Below are positions 12,601 through 23,334 of a stretch of DNA of 64,000 nt, in pieces. The DNA lies in assembly GCA_013368315.1 (NCBI GenBank), contig JAACJM010000032.1:62001-126000 (forward strand), written 5' to 3'. The first letter of the stretch is position 1. Every line of letters begins with the position of its first letter. Both the position numbers and the translations under genes were made by a program. Origin of the DNA: Tetrapyrgos nigripes. Lineage: Eukaryota; Basidiomycota; Agaricomycetes; Agaricales; Campanellaceae. Under the pieces are notes generated by a model, which searched no databases, was not told the origin of the DNA, and saw only the letters and a list, made by a program, of their open reading frames with translations.

Positions 12601-14587
12601 ATTCGCAATTAGCCTTTGGGCATGTCCAGGGATCTTGTACCCTTTCAGACCTGATGCTCTCAGTGTCACTGCTAGTGGTTCTATAGCAAGGTCAAAAAGT
12701 AGGCACAATAGTGGGTCGCCTTGCCATACTCTGCATCTTACTTTGTAGCTTGAACTAAGGGTGCTGTTTATCATCACCTTTGTGTGTGCATCACTGTATA
12801 GGTGGGTGACTGTTGTAATGAATTGCTTGGGGATACTGAACTTCCTCAGTGTTTGCCATAGGTACCCATGATCTATTTTATCGTAGGCCTTTTCCTGATC
12901 AAGTGCAACTATTATGAGTCCATTTTCCTCAGTGACTTTCACATAGTCCATTATCATCTGAATGAGTTTCGTTTGATCTGTTATCAGACAGCCTCGGACA
13001 AACCCAGCTTGACTTTCATGAAGTAGGTTTGGAGCCACTTGAGCTAGATGGATGGCTAACACTTTTGACATTATTTTGTAGTCTGTGTTTAGTATGGTGA
13101 TCGGACAGTAATTTTCAATCTCTGTTCAGTCGTTCTTTTTGTATAATGGGCACATCCAGCCAGCTTCGAAATTTGTAGTCGGGTCTATGCCAAATTTTGT
13201 CACATCATTGAAAGCTGCTGTCATCAGCTCCACTACATCAAAGACTTCTGTATTTCCTTTTTCCAGTTCACTTTGCGCTTTTCGATGGAGGGCTTTGTAG
13301 AGTTCGTAAGGTATACCATCTAACCCACATGAGGTGTTATTCTTAGTGAGTCTTAACGCTGCACTTACGTCCTCATGAGAAATTTTTGCTGCCAGACTTC
13401 TTTTCTGATCATCTGTCAGTATCTTTGTCTCATCTAGGTTATTCAGTACCTCATCAATTATCTTTTTTCGTTCTTCTTCGGACTCTTCATGGGCAACCTG
13501 GTCCTGCAAGTCGTCATGGTATTTCTTTGCAATTTCCGCCATGCGTTTGGAATCTTTTTCGTAAACATTCCCTGTTACGAAGTCTTCATTGTCAGGAATA
13601 GGCCTGTTAGCTTTCTTGAGTGCGTATATCATATCTCTCAGTTTTTGTGTTTTATTTGCTTGTATCCAGTATCTGGATATTGTTTCTCCCTCAATCCAGT
13701 CTTTTGTCGCTACTGAGCAGTGGAGTTTCTGATGCCTTTCTCTTTTGATGTGGATCAACTTTGTTGTAAGTGCATGCAGCTTTTCTATTTTTTCTGCTTC
13801 TGGGACTGAAGGGTTGTTTGCAGTATCTTCCAGGTCGTACTGGAGTGTTTTCGGTATTGCCGTTTTAGCTCTTTGTTGTGCAGACTCTGCAACTCCTTTT
13901 TTCCATTCATGCAGTAATTTTTGGGCATTTCTTTCTTGTGATCGTGGTTGTTCTTGTAGTGTGTCAAGTTTGTGCCTCGTTGCCAGGCTTTCAGAGAATA
14001 TTCTATCAACGAAAGCTTTATCTCTTATTAAGTGTAAGGGGATTGACCAGCGTCCTTTTCCCATGTTTGGGGCATTGGGTGTAGTGACTTGGACTGATAC
14101 CAGTCGGTGGTCAGTAAAGTTCAAGCCACTCCCTTCTATTTTCCACTCTCTCACAGTCTGTAGTATTCGGGGTGTTACATAAATACAGTCCAGGCGTGAT
14201 TGTGAGCCTGTTGCGGACTGGAAAAAGGTATATTGTTTTGAGGTGGGGAAGGTATCTCTCTATCCATCTTTGAGATTTAACATAAGCTTTAGGTCATCTA
14301 GAGCATTGAGGGCTACTTCTGGCTCTGCTCTAGCAGGTATTCTGTCCATTGCTCCCGCTTCTACTATATTAAAGTCACCAGCGATTAGGTCCAGTTTACA
14401 GACTCGTGGGTGTGATTCATAATACTTTTGAATTTCTTCCCAGAACTTTTGGTTCGCGGCACCCTCACGTTCTGTCACAGTTGGTGCGTAAATTACCAGT
14501 GCTGTTAATTTGTCTTGTTTATGCCACTTAGTTGTCACTTGTAGGGCCCACCCAGGGATTATGTCAACTACTTGAACATCGTCTTTC

Positions 14588-14595
14588 TCTGTGCT
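14588..14595. repeat. hAT target-site duplication, left copy
   Basis: TCTGTGCT here is repeated at 15867-15874, immediately outside the two inverted ends of the hAT insertion. Confidence 0.92.
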
Positions 14596-15866
14596 CAGTG
14601 TTGCCGCGGTCAGGGCCATGACCCCATTGGCCCTGAACCGACCTCAGACCGACCCTAAGGTCCAGGTCTAGTGGCTATGCAAGACCAGACCTGGCCCTCA
14701 AGGGTCGGGTCAGGGTCAGGCGCTGAGATTTTAGGTGGACTGGGGCCGACCAGGGTCGACCCTGGTCGGCCCCCCAATGATTTGCAAGTTGGTGTAGCCA
14801 AATGTAAGCAGTATGTAATAGGTAAATGCGAATCTTGAATTAATCTATAAAGGGATCGACTTCTTTTATAAAGTCACCGCGCTCAAATCCGCCGTTCTAA
14901 TGCAGGAACGAAGTGTGGGTCTACCTCTTAAGAAAATTTTTTTGGATTTCGCAAGAAGCAACCGCCCTCTTTCTTCCACCTGTACATCATGGCTGATGAA
15001 CTGGACAATCCTCCTACATCAAACAGCGAAAACACAGTCACTCGCACTCGAAATGAGCAGGACAAGCCAGATCCGAAGTATATACTGAAGGACAGCGAGA
15101 CTCGTACACGCATTCAAAGTACTAGAGCGAAGCAATCTGCAGAGAATTCCAATGGTATGCCCCTTTTCATTCCCTTTCAATGTGTCTTTCTTATACAGTT
15201 AACTAGATCAAGCTGCGGTCGATCAAGACACTGGGAAGCTGAAGGATGCAGATGAAATTGATTGGTACAATTCAGAGAGTGACGAAGTTCCTCAGAATAC
15301 AGGTAAGTAATTGTCGTCCCCAATCTGCTTTCTATGTTCTTCATGAAATTATTCACAGCTAAAAATAAGCGAGAGCTCCCGAGTGGCCCGGGTGGAAAAA
15401 CCGCTGCTAAGCGACAGAAGGTGAGCCTTTTGTCTTGTACCACGTGTTACGCACTCTCATGTTACCTTTCATTGGCGAAGACAACCAGCAGCAATGAAGT
15501 CGGGCTCTTCAGTGCCTCAAAGGAGCCTATAAAGACGGCCATCTGTCTGCGAGAGAAGAGGCTTGGATGGCAGTGAAGGCATCTTTTGTAAGCCCTCCTT
15601 CTGGTGAACAGCCCGAGTAGTGTAATGTATGTTGTTCTTGGTATCTTGTTACAAAATGTACTACCTGTTTACTTCAGTCTTCGTACTGACGTTTTCTCTA
15701 TGAGGTCCGTGGTCGGCCCTGGTCTGAACCTGACCCGGCCCTCTTGGCCCCGGCCCACAGGTCCAGGGTCAAGGGTCAGGTAGGATGTGGACCGACCCTC
15801 GAGGTCTGGGTTGAGGGTCAGAAATTTTTAGCTGGGCCCGGACCTACCCGGACCGCAGCAACACTG
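14596..15866 (+). mobile_element. Non-autonomous hAT transposon nested in the LINE
   Basis: A 1271-bp insert has 16-bp inverted ends (CAGTGTTGCCGCGGTC at left; the complement at right with one mismatch) and an 8-bp target duplication TCTGTGCT, both diagnostic of the hAT superfamily. Regions just inside each end are full of GGGTC/GACCC-type subterminal repeats (about 14620-14780 and 15700-15850), which hAT transposases commonly bind. It is too short for a full transposase. A short spliced reading frame at 14989-15576 may be the N-terminal remnant. Removing the insert and one duplication rejoins the LINE endonuclease region, so the hAT arrived after the LINE. Confidence 0.93.
14989..15576 (+). 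CDS. Short spliced ORF inside the hAT element (transposase N-terminal remnant?)
   Basis: Good splice signals give exons 14989-15154, 15207-15302 and 15359 onward. The reading is MADELDNPPTSNSENTV, then acidic EIDWYNSESDEVPQNT, then basic KTAAKRQK. The frame can read on to 15576 or be spliced once more. I see no zinc finger, DDE residue or hAT dimerisation motif. It is best read as the 5' part of an hAT transposase gene kept after internal deletion, or as a small accessory frame. It lies wholly inside the transposon and probably has no host role. Expression is unproven. Confidence 0.45.
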
Positions 15867-15874
15867 TCTGTGCT
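15867..15874. repeat. hAT target-site duplication, right copy
   Basis: TCTGTGCT, exact match of 14588-14595. Confidence 0.92.
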
Positions 15875-17262
15875 TGTGTGTCGACAGTGGAGGATGACTG
15901 CTACTCCTGCTGTACCCATTGGGTTGTCTGGATGGGAAGAGCAGTGGATTACCAGCTGCTTGTGCAGTTGTTCTAGTTCATCAGCTTTTTCTCTTGTTTG
16001 GTGAGTCTCCTGTACTAGGAGCATTCCGATTCTTTTGTTCCTCATAATTTGATTTATGTGAAACCACTTATCTGCTGCATGGCTCCCAATTCCTCTCATA
16101 TTTAGGGATGCTATTGTGACTGCTGCTTTTGTGTTTTTTTTGAGGGCTCGTTCCTGATGTCGTCATTCCTTTCTGTTTTGTCAGGGCTGTGATTGAGTTG
16201 CAGTGTGTTGGCTTATAATCTGGTAAACGTATTCTTGGGCGTCAACATTGGTATTGTCCAAAACATGTTCGGGGGTGTAATGGTACCACCCATCACTGTC
16301 AATAATAAATTTTAGGTTTCTGGCATCTCTCTGGTGTGTTTGTGAGTGTTCATTTAAAGTACTTTGGCTATCATTTGGGTCTTCCAAGGTAACCATTTCA
16401 CCTGGTGAGGCCTGAGGCTGGTGAGCCATATTGCCTGGTGTGGCTTGGGGCTGATATGCCCTACCCCTGATGTTGGGGTTCTGTTGTGGAGTGATTCAGG
16501 TGTCTACAGCTCCAGAAAGTTCTGGATTCAAAGGGCATATCCTAAACGCTGCTGGAACCCTCGAGTCTACCAATCCATCAACAGAAATGCTACTAATCCC
16601 CCTGTACCCTTCATTGAGGTCACTACCAGTAGCAGGGGCTGCGACCCCTCCAGATACAGGCAGGTACAAGCTAGCTGCTTTGTGACCTGGCAGTGACAGA
16701 GATAAGGAAAATATGTTCGTCATTGATATATTCAGCACTTGTCGCATCAACTACCACTTCAAGGCCGCACGGTCTACCTCAGGTGTTATCCCTTGGTCCC
16801 TGACAAAGAAAAACTCAGTTTCTCGTGAAGGGGCACTGTCCAGACGTACTATGCAGATATAGTTAGGATCTACTTGCATTTCAGTACAGGACTTTTACAG
16901 ACTAAGCCCAGCGCATGTCCACACTGTTGTTAGGCAATGAATTACCTTTGAGACTTGTTCAGCTTTCCTGTCCTACCACACTAGGTAGTAGTCAGTAAAT
17001 GTGGGCCAAACAAGGTGAGCATTCTCATTTTGGATTCGGACTTCTTACTTGATGGCTCAGATCAACACCTACAGTTGGTAGGAGAGAGTCTATCTAACTT
17101 CATTACTCTTTTCCGAGGCTTTTAGCCCTTTACGCTGACCAGGACAACTTTTATTATGAGGAGGATGATACTAAGATACTTTAAAAGTGAAGGCATAGAT
17201 GACTGTTGTAACCATAGGGCAGGATCAAAAAGAATCTATCATCAATAGAGATATACCATGCC

Positions 17263-19355
17263 TTAGCATTTACCACCACGTCCACCACGTTTGCCTCCTC
17301 AGAATCCCCTGCTTCTCATAGACCGTCCGTTGCCACGTCCATGAGAAGATGTCGTGGTGTTGTTATTGCTGGGACTAATCCATCCAGGGTAGCTGGGGTA
17401 TGGGCACAGCCCAGAAGGGTGGTTGGTAGAGTTGCATCGTGAGCAACGGAAAGGCTGGGCGCTTCTCCCCATACCGTACAGTGAAGTGGGAAAGGTGAGG
17501 GAGTGAATAAGACGGATCCACTCTTTGACATGAGCGGGAACATGGGTGGGAGGTTCAATTGCGATATTCCAAAGAACCCAAGTAAAGCCATCACAGCCTG
17601 TTATCAGGATAGGTGTGACAGTCACCATGCCAACAACTGCCTGTACCAGTTGGTTGACTGGGATGTTCTGGGGTACGGCATCTCTGTGGTTATAGATGAA
17701 CTGTTGGAACAGGGGATTGTTATGCAGCGTCGCTTGCACAGTCTCTAGCATGATCTGGCCATGCTCTGGCATGTTCTGTAATGTGAAGTCATGGAGGGTA
17801 GTAACATAACGTGTGGGGGTAGGGCGATATGGGAGTGTAATGAAGGAGCTGTGGGAGGTGTTGTGGACTTGGTTCCGATTTAGGGTATTCAGTTGTTGAA
17901 GTGAGGGACCTGTGACTAGGTAGTGAATTGGGTGGGCTCCAGGGAAAGCTGGACGGGGTGGTGCTACAATAAGAGTCCCATTGGAGTCACCTAGGCAGTC
18001 ACAGAGGCCTGCTTGCAGTCTAGCTGCTACCATTGTCAGGTCTTGGTTTTCGCAATCAAAGGGTCTAATTAATAAACCACCATGTTCTTGGACTTGAGTG
18101 TTCCACTCCACAATTTGTTCTGGGTCCTGTCCATGATGGACATTGCCAGAGTGAAAACCTTGTGGCACTGGAGCATCAGCTGGGAGCTCATTGATGGCTC
18201 CTGGAATATAGTGATTTGCTACTGTTTCAGGTGCACTTGGGATGGTTGTGTTAGTTAGAGAGGGGTCTACTGGAGGCAAGGGGGTTGTTGCTGGTGTTGG
18301 GTGGGAGGTAGTCACATTGGTCCCAGCATTTTGGGAGTTAGGGAAGGGATTAGTGAATGTTCTGGATGCGAAAGGTGATGGGCTCTGGATAGAGGTAGCA
18401 GGACCAGCAGTGGTTCAGCTGAAGGAGAAGGGGTACCGAGGACGTTCTGTTGTGTCTGTGCCTGCCCTTGGTCATTTCGCCTGGCATTAGTCTTCGTCTG
18501 ACAAGGGTATTTGAGGCTGGGGGGCAGTCGCCTGGCTGGCCACCACTGGCTGAGACAGCAGAGGTAGCTGAGATTGGGTAGTTACCATCGTTTGGAAATG
18601 ACTGGTGATATCGGCAATGGTGGCTCTATCTGTACTTCCACTACTTGGTCTGACAACTTCAGGATCAAGATCCATCCCAGTGAAGGGACAACAAGCTGGT
18701 TCTCCAGTCGGTGAATCAACATAGAAGTCATCATCATCGTCATCGTCAACCATAGCGAGTGCTTCATTTTGGAAGTGTTCTCGCCTCTCATTTGCTTCCC
18801 CTTCGGTGATATCGTCCCAATCCCTAGGACTGGCTAGTGTGGAGGACATAGACACGCTGGAGGATACAGTCTCTGAGGATACGGTGGGGTTAGGGCTGGG
18901 GCGGGATGGCAGGGGAGGGAATGGATCAATGTTTTGTTCTCATCGAGCGGGGATGAATGTATCAGAGGACCAATTTTGTTGAGAGTATGGGTTGAAATGA
19001 TGGTCGTTACCAGAGGCAGTTTCCAGGGTAATGGTAGGCCCCTTTTTCTTTTTGTGTTGGACTGTTTTCCATTCTCCAGAGTTGTTCCCTGAGGAATGGG
19101 TTTGTTAGTTTTAGTTGTGCCATTGTCAGTTGTAGTTTGCTCACCATTATATTCGGGCTCTAGTGTGCCTGCATGGTTCTCCACATTTGGCATTACCAGA
19201 GGGGTTGGTGCTGGCCCTACTCCTGAAGGACTCTCAGTCACCTCGCTTGATGTCATGCCATTACTGTCAGAGGTGATTGAGGCAGTGACGGTCGCGCTTG
19301 TGTCAGGGGCAGTAGGGCCAGAGGATTGGGAGTTTTGAGCATCGGAAGAGGACAT
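17263..19355 (-). pseudogene. LINE ORF1, nucleic-acid-binding protein (broken)
   Basis: Minus-strand frames 19355-18834, 18855-18487 and 18315-17299 read as one degraded ORF1. It has a Ser/Thr-rich start, an acidic stretch (MVDDDDDDDF), a conserved central part, and a CCHC zinc knuckle CSRCNSTNHPSGLC (C-x2-C-x4-H-x4-C) near its end. The last frame stops at TGA after SRGF, but GGKRGGRGGK and TAA at 17263 follow in the same frame, so the original C-terminus was a Gly/Arg-rich tail. ORF1 proteins coat LINE RNA. Frameshifts show this copy is inactive. Confidence 0.85.
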
Positions 19356-19513
19356 GATGACAGGACTGTGCTTCGGTGAGGAATGGAGTATTCGCTGTTG
19401 AGGTGGCCTTTTAAGGCTTCAAGAGTTCAAGAGGTTCCCAGCTGAGTGTATGGTCTCCAGGGTAGATTATATGTCCAACTGGCTAGGCAGGAACTCGGGC
19501 AGACCATAAGTAT

Positions 19514-19900
19514 GTTCGTCGGGGTTTGAAGGTGGTGGTGAAGCGACGGTTGGGCATTCGGCTTGAGATTAGAAAGGGCGCGGGCGTATAGTTGAGCTGG
19601 GGTTTAAGGGTTTAGTTAGGGTCCAACGTCCTTGGGGAATATAGTAGTGATGGATGGGGTGGTTTATGTCAGGGTGGTGGGGTTTTTTGGTTTGGCAGGG
19701 ACCCAGTTTGGCATAAGAGTGTTCATCGGGGTTTGAAGATGGTGAAGCGATGGTTGGACGTTCAGTTTGAGAATAAAGAGGGCGGGAGCTGTGGTCTGAT
19801 ATATGCAGAAATTTGTGCTTAAAGGGTTTAGTTGGGGTCCAACGTCCTTGGGAAATATAGTTGTGATGGACGAGGTGGGTTGTGTCAGGATGGGGAGGTA
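19514..19900 (-). repeat. Two tandem 0.2-kb repeats in the LINE 5' region
   Basis: Two diverged direct copies begin at 19514 (GTTCGTCGGGGTTTGAA) and 19721 (GTTCATCGGGGTTTGAA). A second shared block starts at 19621 and 19837 (GTCCAACGTCCTTGGG). The period is about 207-216 bp with small indels. They sit upstream of ORF1, where some LINEs carry promoter monomers; that role here is inference. Confidence 0.8.
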
Positions 19901-19971
19901 TCTCCATTGGTGAAGGGGGATATAGTGTTTTGAAGGACCTTCTTTGTGGGGAGAGTGCACCACAGGGCAAA

Positions 19972-20460
19972 TTACAGGAGGTGAACAGATGCTTCTTTTG
20001 CCTTGGTTTGGCTGGGTGCGCAGTGATGGTGGGGACTTGATTTGGGACCGTCCTCAGTCAAATGTTCCCAATTAGGAAACGTCCTCCGAATCCTGAACCC
20101 GGTTCCAATTTGGGCGAGTTGGGAATTTACGTGGCATTGATCATGTGCACGCTCCAATTCTAGACCACACATGTGGTCATATAGATTAGCCAATTTAAGT
20201 ATATCTACTGATTAGCTAAATATTTTATCAGGTATCTGGGTCTCGAGTTTGATATTCCGGCTTTCCATAGTTTGCACTAGGGAGCATTGCTGCTGTGGTA
20301 TTCCAAACAAGTGATTGTAGCTATTAGTTCGCAGATAACGCAGTGAGTCTTGGGCAGTCGTTTGATCCTCCCAGCAAATTGTTAGATGTGACACGTTAGC
20401 AGGTGGGCCAGTCAAGGGCCAGTGTGGTTGTTTAAGCTCAGAGTACGTTTGCATGGGCAA
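19972..20460 (-). pseudogene. Extra open frame in the LINE 5' region
   Basis: Two minus-strand stretches, 20460-20212 and 20193-19972, lie in the same frame with only a few codons and a stop between them. They read MPMQTYSELKQPHWPLTG and later LYDHMCGLELERAHDQCH, the latter suggesting a short helix or coil. It could be an upstream ORF or the first part of an ORF1 complex in this LINE family. I do not recognise a domain. Confidence 0.35.
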
Positions 20461-20678
20461 GTTTCTCTGTTGGTGTCTTTGGGTATAGCTATAGGTGCTA
20501 ATGCTTATAGCTGGGGGGCAGTTGATGTTTCCCGAGGGGACGCATGAAGAAAGAGAGACTCAAGGAGCTCTCCTGTACATGGTGCATCACTATTTTTCCT
20601 CGTCCTTGCCCAACTTTCTGTGTATGAAAGCGTGGGAAAACTCTGGCCTGGTGGTGGTTCGAGTACAAGGAGCCCCCC

Positions 20679-20692
20679 TTATGCTGAAAACC
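20679..20692. repeat. LINE target-site duplication, right copy
   Basis: TTATGCTGAAAACC, exact match of 9667-9680, next to the 5' end of the LINE. Confidence 0.9.
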
Positions 20693-21774
20693 TGCTGGAA
20701 GGCTACGGTGTCCAGCACTGATTCCTGCTGGATTCCTGCTGGATTGCGAGCCCCTACCAGGACCTTCCTGAGCTTAGAGCATACTGTGCAGCACACCATG
20801 GACTCTCATTATAGGCCTTTGTGTTCAGCATATTTACAGGGGTAGCTCGAAGAAGTACCTATAGTTCCCATTGCCGCGTATAGGCAAGTTTTCGACTTGA
20901 AGGGCCAAGTGTGCAGCCGGTTACAAATACCTTTATGACTGGCGTGGAGCGTCACTGTTCACAAATCTCAGGGTCTTACGATAAAGAAAGCACAGGTTTG
21001 GCTGGGAAGGAAGGAATTCTGCGCTGGTTTGATGTTTGTTGCGTTGTCGAGAGTCACTGATATTAACGGTCTGATGGTTGAGGGCAAGTTTGACCACGAG
21101 TGAAAAAGACGTTGGGCGGTGCTGCTTGGAATGAGCAAAGAGTAGATTTTATTAGACGCTGTATCTCCTTGAATCGATCTCGTAAAACCTCTACTATGTG
21201 AAGAGTGAACTCTCGTTGCTCGGAGCAACCCCACCATGCCACGGTGCCTACAATAACCTCTTTGTCTTTCAGAGCAGCTTATTGAACAAACAGCGTTTCT
21301 TTTATGACGGCATGCGCTGTAACATGTCTCCTTTTCCATCATCAAAACCCTGCAGCTTCAGGATGTCCGCGGTGCCTTCCAAACTTTGCCCAGGTCGGGT
21401 TATACAAGAGGACGTAGTCAAATAAGAAAGAAGTCTTCTGGAGTTGCTGGTCATCGAGGAGTTGCGGATGACTTCGAGAGATGAACGCTGAGCCAGGAAA
21501 GGATGTCAAGTCCTGGTCTTCTCATCAGCAACACGGGATAGCGAGACTGCTGGTCAAGGTGGATCTGAATGATATGCGGTGCTCAGCGCTAGTTTGGATC
21601 ATTAGTCGTCGCCAAGTCGATGGCATTGGGCGCCTGTCAGCTTTCGTCTAACCTCCCTCGGTCGTTCAGTCGCCCAATTGACATTGACTGCAGTCATCTT
21701 GCAGGTGCGTAATTTTCTATTCAGGATCTAATGTTCTCTAATTCTCGTATCAATGCGGAAGATCTCTTTCAGAG
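20693..21774. other. Intergenic sequence upstream of F-box gene
   Basis: No gene is seen. The last part up to 21774 should hold the promoter and leader of the F-box gene; no clear TATA box was identified. Confidence 0.5.
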
Positions 21775-23334
21775 ATGCCTCCTTCACCCGATTCTGTTGT
21801 TTATCGCATACCGCCCGAAGTGCTGGAGCAGATATTTCTTCATTGCCGCCGCGATAACTCCATAGTCACTGATATCAACGATGCGCCCTTCAACATCTCC
21901 CAGATCTGCCATCAATGGAGAGACATCGTCGTTCAAATTCCCCACCTTTGGTCGTCATTTCCTGTCATTTTCTCCACCACATCCTCAAGGCCTAGTCTAC
22001 CTGTTCCAGAAACAGTGCTATATCGCTCAGGCTCTGCACCTCTGTCATTCTCGTTGGTCTATCGTGAACTTGGTGGCAACTTACCAGGCTTGGGGTCCGA
22101 TTCGTGTATCTTCCAAGTCTTCGACGCGTTGCTCCACCATATATCTCGTTGGGAAACTGTCCACCTGGACTTTCCCCACGACACGCTTTTCCCTTCCCAT
22201 TTCAGTGACATACTAGACCAGACGTCTACCCTCCCTATGCTGAAGGCCCTCAGTGTTCACGTTTCAGAACGTCATCATAACGGCGACGAAAACTCCGATT
22301 CTCCTTTCCCGCCATATTTAAGCTGGTTATCCCAATTCGCCCAGTTAGCTCCGTCACTTATTGCCTATTCCCAATACGGCGATGGGTTTGATGGCCAGCG
22401 ACTCAATATATCTCCCCAGAATATTACAACTCTCTTTATCGAGCACATCACGGAGGAAACCTGCCTCAACCTCTTAATGGCATCTCCATGCCTCGCCGAG
22501 TGTCATTTTGCCAGGATCTCCCAAAACAACTCATCGCTTATAACGCTGCCCTTTCCGCACGAGCTCGAAATCCATACTCCAAAGCTCCAAAAGCTCATTC
22601 TCGAAAAATTTGACACGGTTTCCTTTCTTTTCCGACACCTCGTTTCACCCAACCTCCAGCACCTCGAAATACTCGACACCGATACCTCACGAGTAAATCG
22701 TCGTCGTTCTAGTCCTCGGAACCATTTTATAACGTTTTTGGAACGCTCTGCCTGTCCTTTGACGACTCTTTCATTACGACCGCTGCTATTAAACGAAGGG
22801 GTGCTTCAAGAAGCACTAGCCCTAGTGTCACCGACTCTCGTCAACTTGTTTGCCAGCGGAGATTTACATGAACGGTTACCCTCGAAGCCGCCTCGGTCGC
22901 TTCGGTCGTACTCGATAAAAGGTTCTTTACTGGAGCTTCTAACGTGCACAGAGGAGTCAGGCAAAATCCTTTGCCCTTGTCTCAAACATATCACCCTACG
23001 TCTTTGTTTTGAGGCTTCTGATGGTCAATTGAGCGGAATGATTGAGTCTAGGTGGTGGACAGGCGCAGACGTTGGGCAGGGGGATCCATACCTTGGAGTT
23101 TGTCGAATAGAGCGAGTGGATATCGAGTTCTCTCATAGTAATCATCGAATGGATATGGAGAAGCTGAAACAGATGTTTGCTGAAGGATTGCAAGGGTCAG
23201 TGAGGATGGCTCCAGGGTAAGTTGAATTCTCTTCCGTACGGCCAGATCATTCAAATATGCTTTTTAGGGTGCACCTCGCTCCGAAAGAGGCCACTGAGAT
23301 GGTAGGACCTGCTAATCTTTTTCTCTTCAAATGA
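21775..23334 (+). CDS. F-box/LRR-like protein (intact)
   Basis: One long exon 21775-23216 is followed by a 51-bp intron (G|GTAAGT to TTTTTAG) and a short last exon 23268-23334 ending NLFLFK; reading through the intron would stop at 23220 instead. About 502 residues spliced. The F-box is at residues 8-60: YRIPPEVLEQIFLHCR, ICHQWRDIVVQIPHLWSSF. The rest is irregular leucine-rich repeat (TPKLQKLILEKF, SPNLQHLEILD). It should bind Skp1 and present substrates to an SCF ubiquitin ligase. It belongs to the large agaricomycete F-box class but differs from the CxxC-type group at 1611 and 31552. No disabling change is visible. Confidence 0.9.

Larger units (their letters stand above)
9969..16750 (-). 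pseudogene. LINE ORF2: endonuclease, reverse transcriptase, RNase H (broken)
   Basis: On the minus strand one frame runs from about 16750 through TGA stops (after VDT, after TQSQP and after NRKE) into the AP-like endonuclease start (IASLNMRGIGSHAADKW, LLVQETHQT). The nested hAT splits the endonuclease; it resumes with LIAGDFNIVEAGAMDRIPAR at about 14320. Reverse transcriptase follows: GFVRGCLITDQT, VALDQEKAYDKIDHGYLW, a changed VWQGDPLLCLLFDLAIEPL, and LFADNTTVFL where the family has FADD. 12357-11197 is the thumb/connection and the start of RNase H (TTVVTDGSC). 10603-10382 and 10250-9969 are the C-terminal region. In life the protein would nick target DNA and reverse-transcribe LINE RNA. The Asp-to-Asn change and stops make it inactive. 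Confidence 0.9.
9681..20678 (-). mobile_element. Complete but dead LINE (Tad-like non-LTR retrotransposon) with nested hAT
   Basis: The element is read on the minus strand. It ends in an A-tail (T-run 9681-9692) and starts with a G-run at 20678. A perfect 14-bp target duplication flanks it. In order it holds a roughly 1.3-kb 5' region with tandem repeats, ORF1 with a zinc knuckle (19355-17263), and ORF2 with endonuclease, reverse transcriptase, RNase H start and a C-terminal domain (about 16750-9969). The span is 10,998 bp, or about 9.7 kb without the nested hAT element and its duplicated 8 bp. Many frames are closed by TGA where relatives have CGA, and the reverse-transcriptase site is mutated, so it cannot move by itself. 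The clade name is from motif resemblance, not from a tree. Confidence 0.93.

Noticed and set aside
10411..14182. Many plus-strand open frames of 60-150 codons
   Set aside because: They are antisense shadows of the LINE ORF2 on the minus strand.
20651..20672. GGTTCGAG sequence like a tRNA B box
   Set aside because: No A box or cloverleaf around it; it lies at the 5' end of the LINE.
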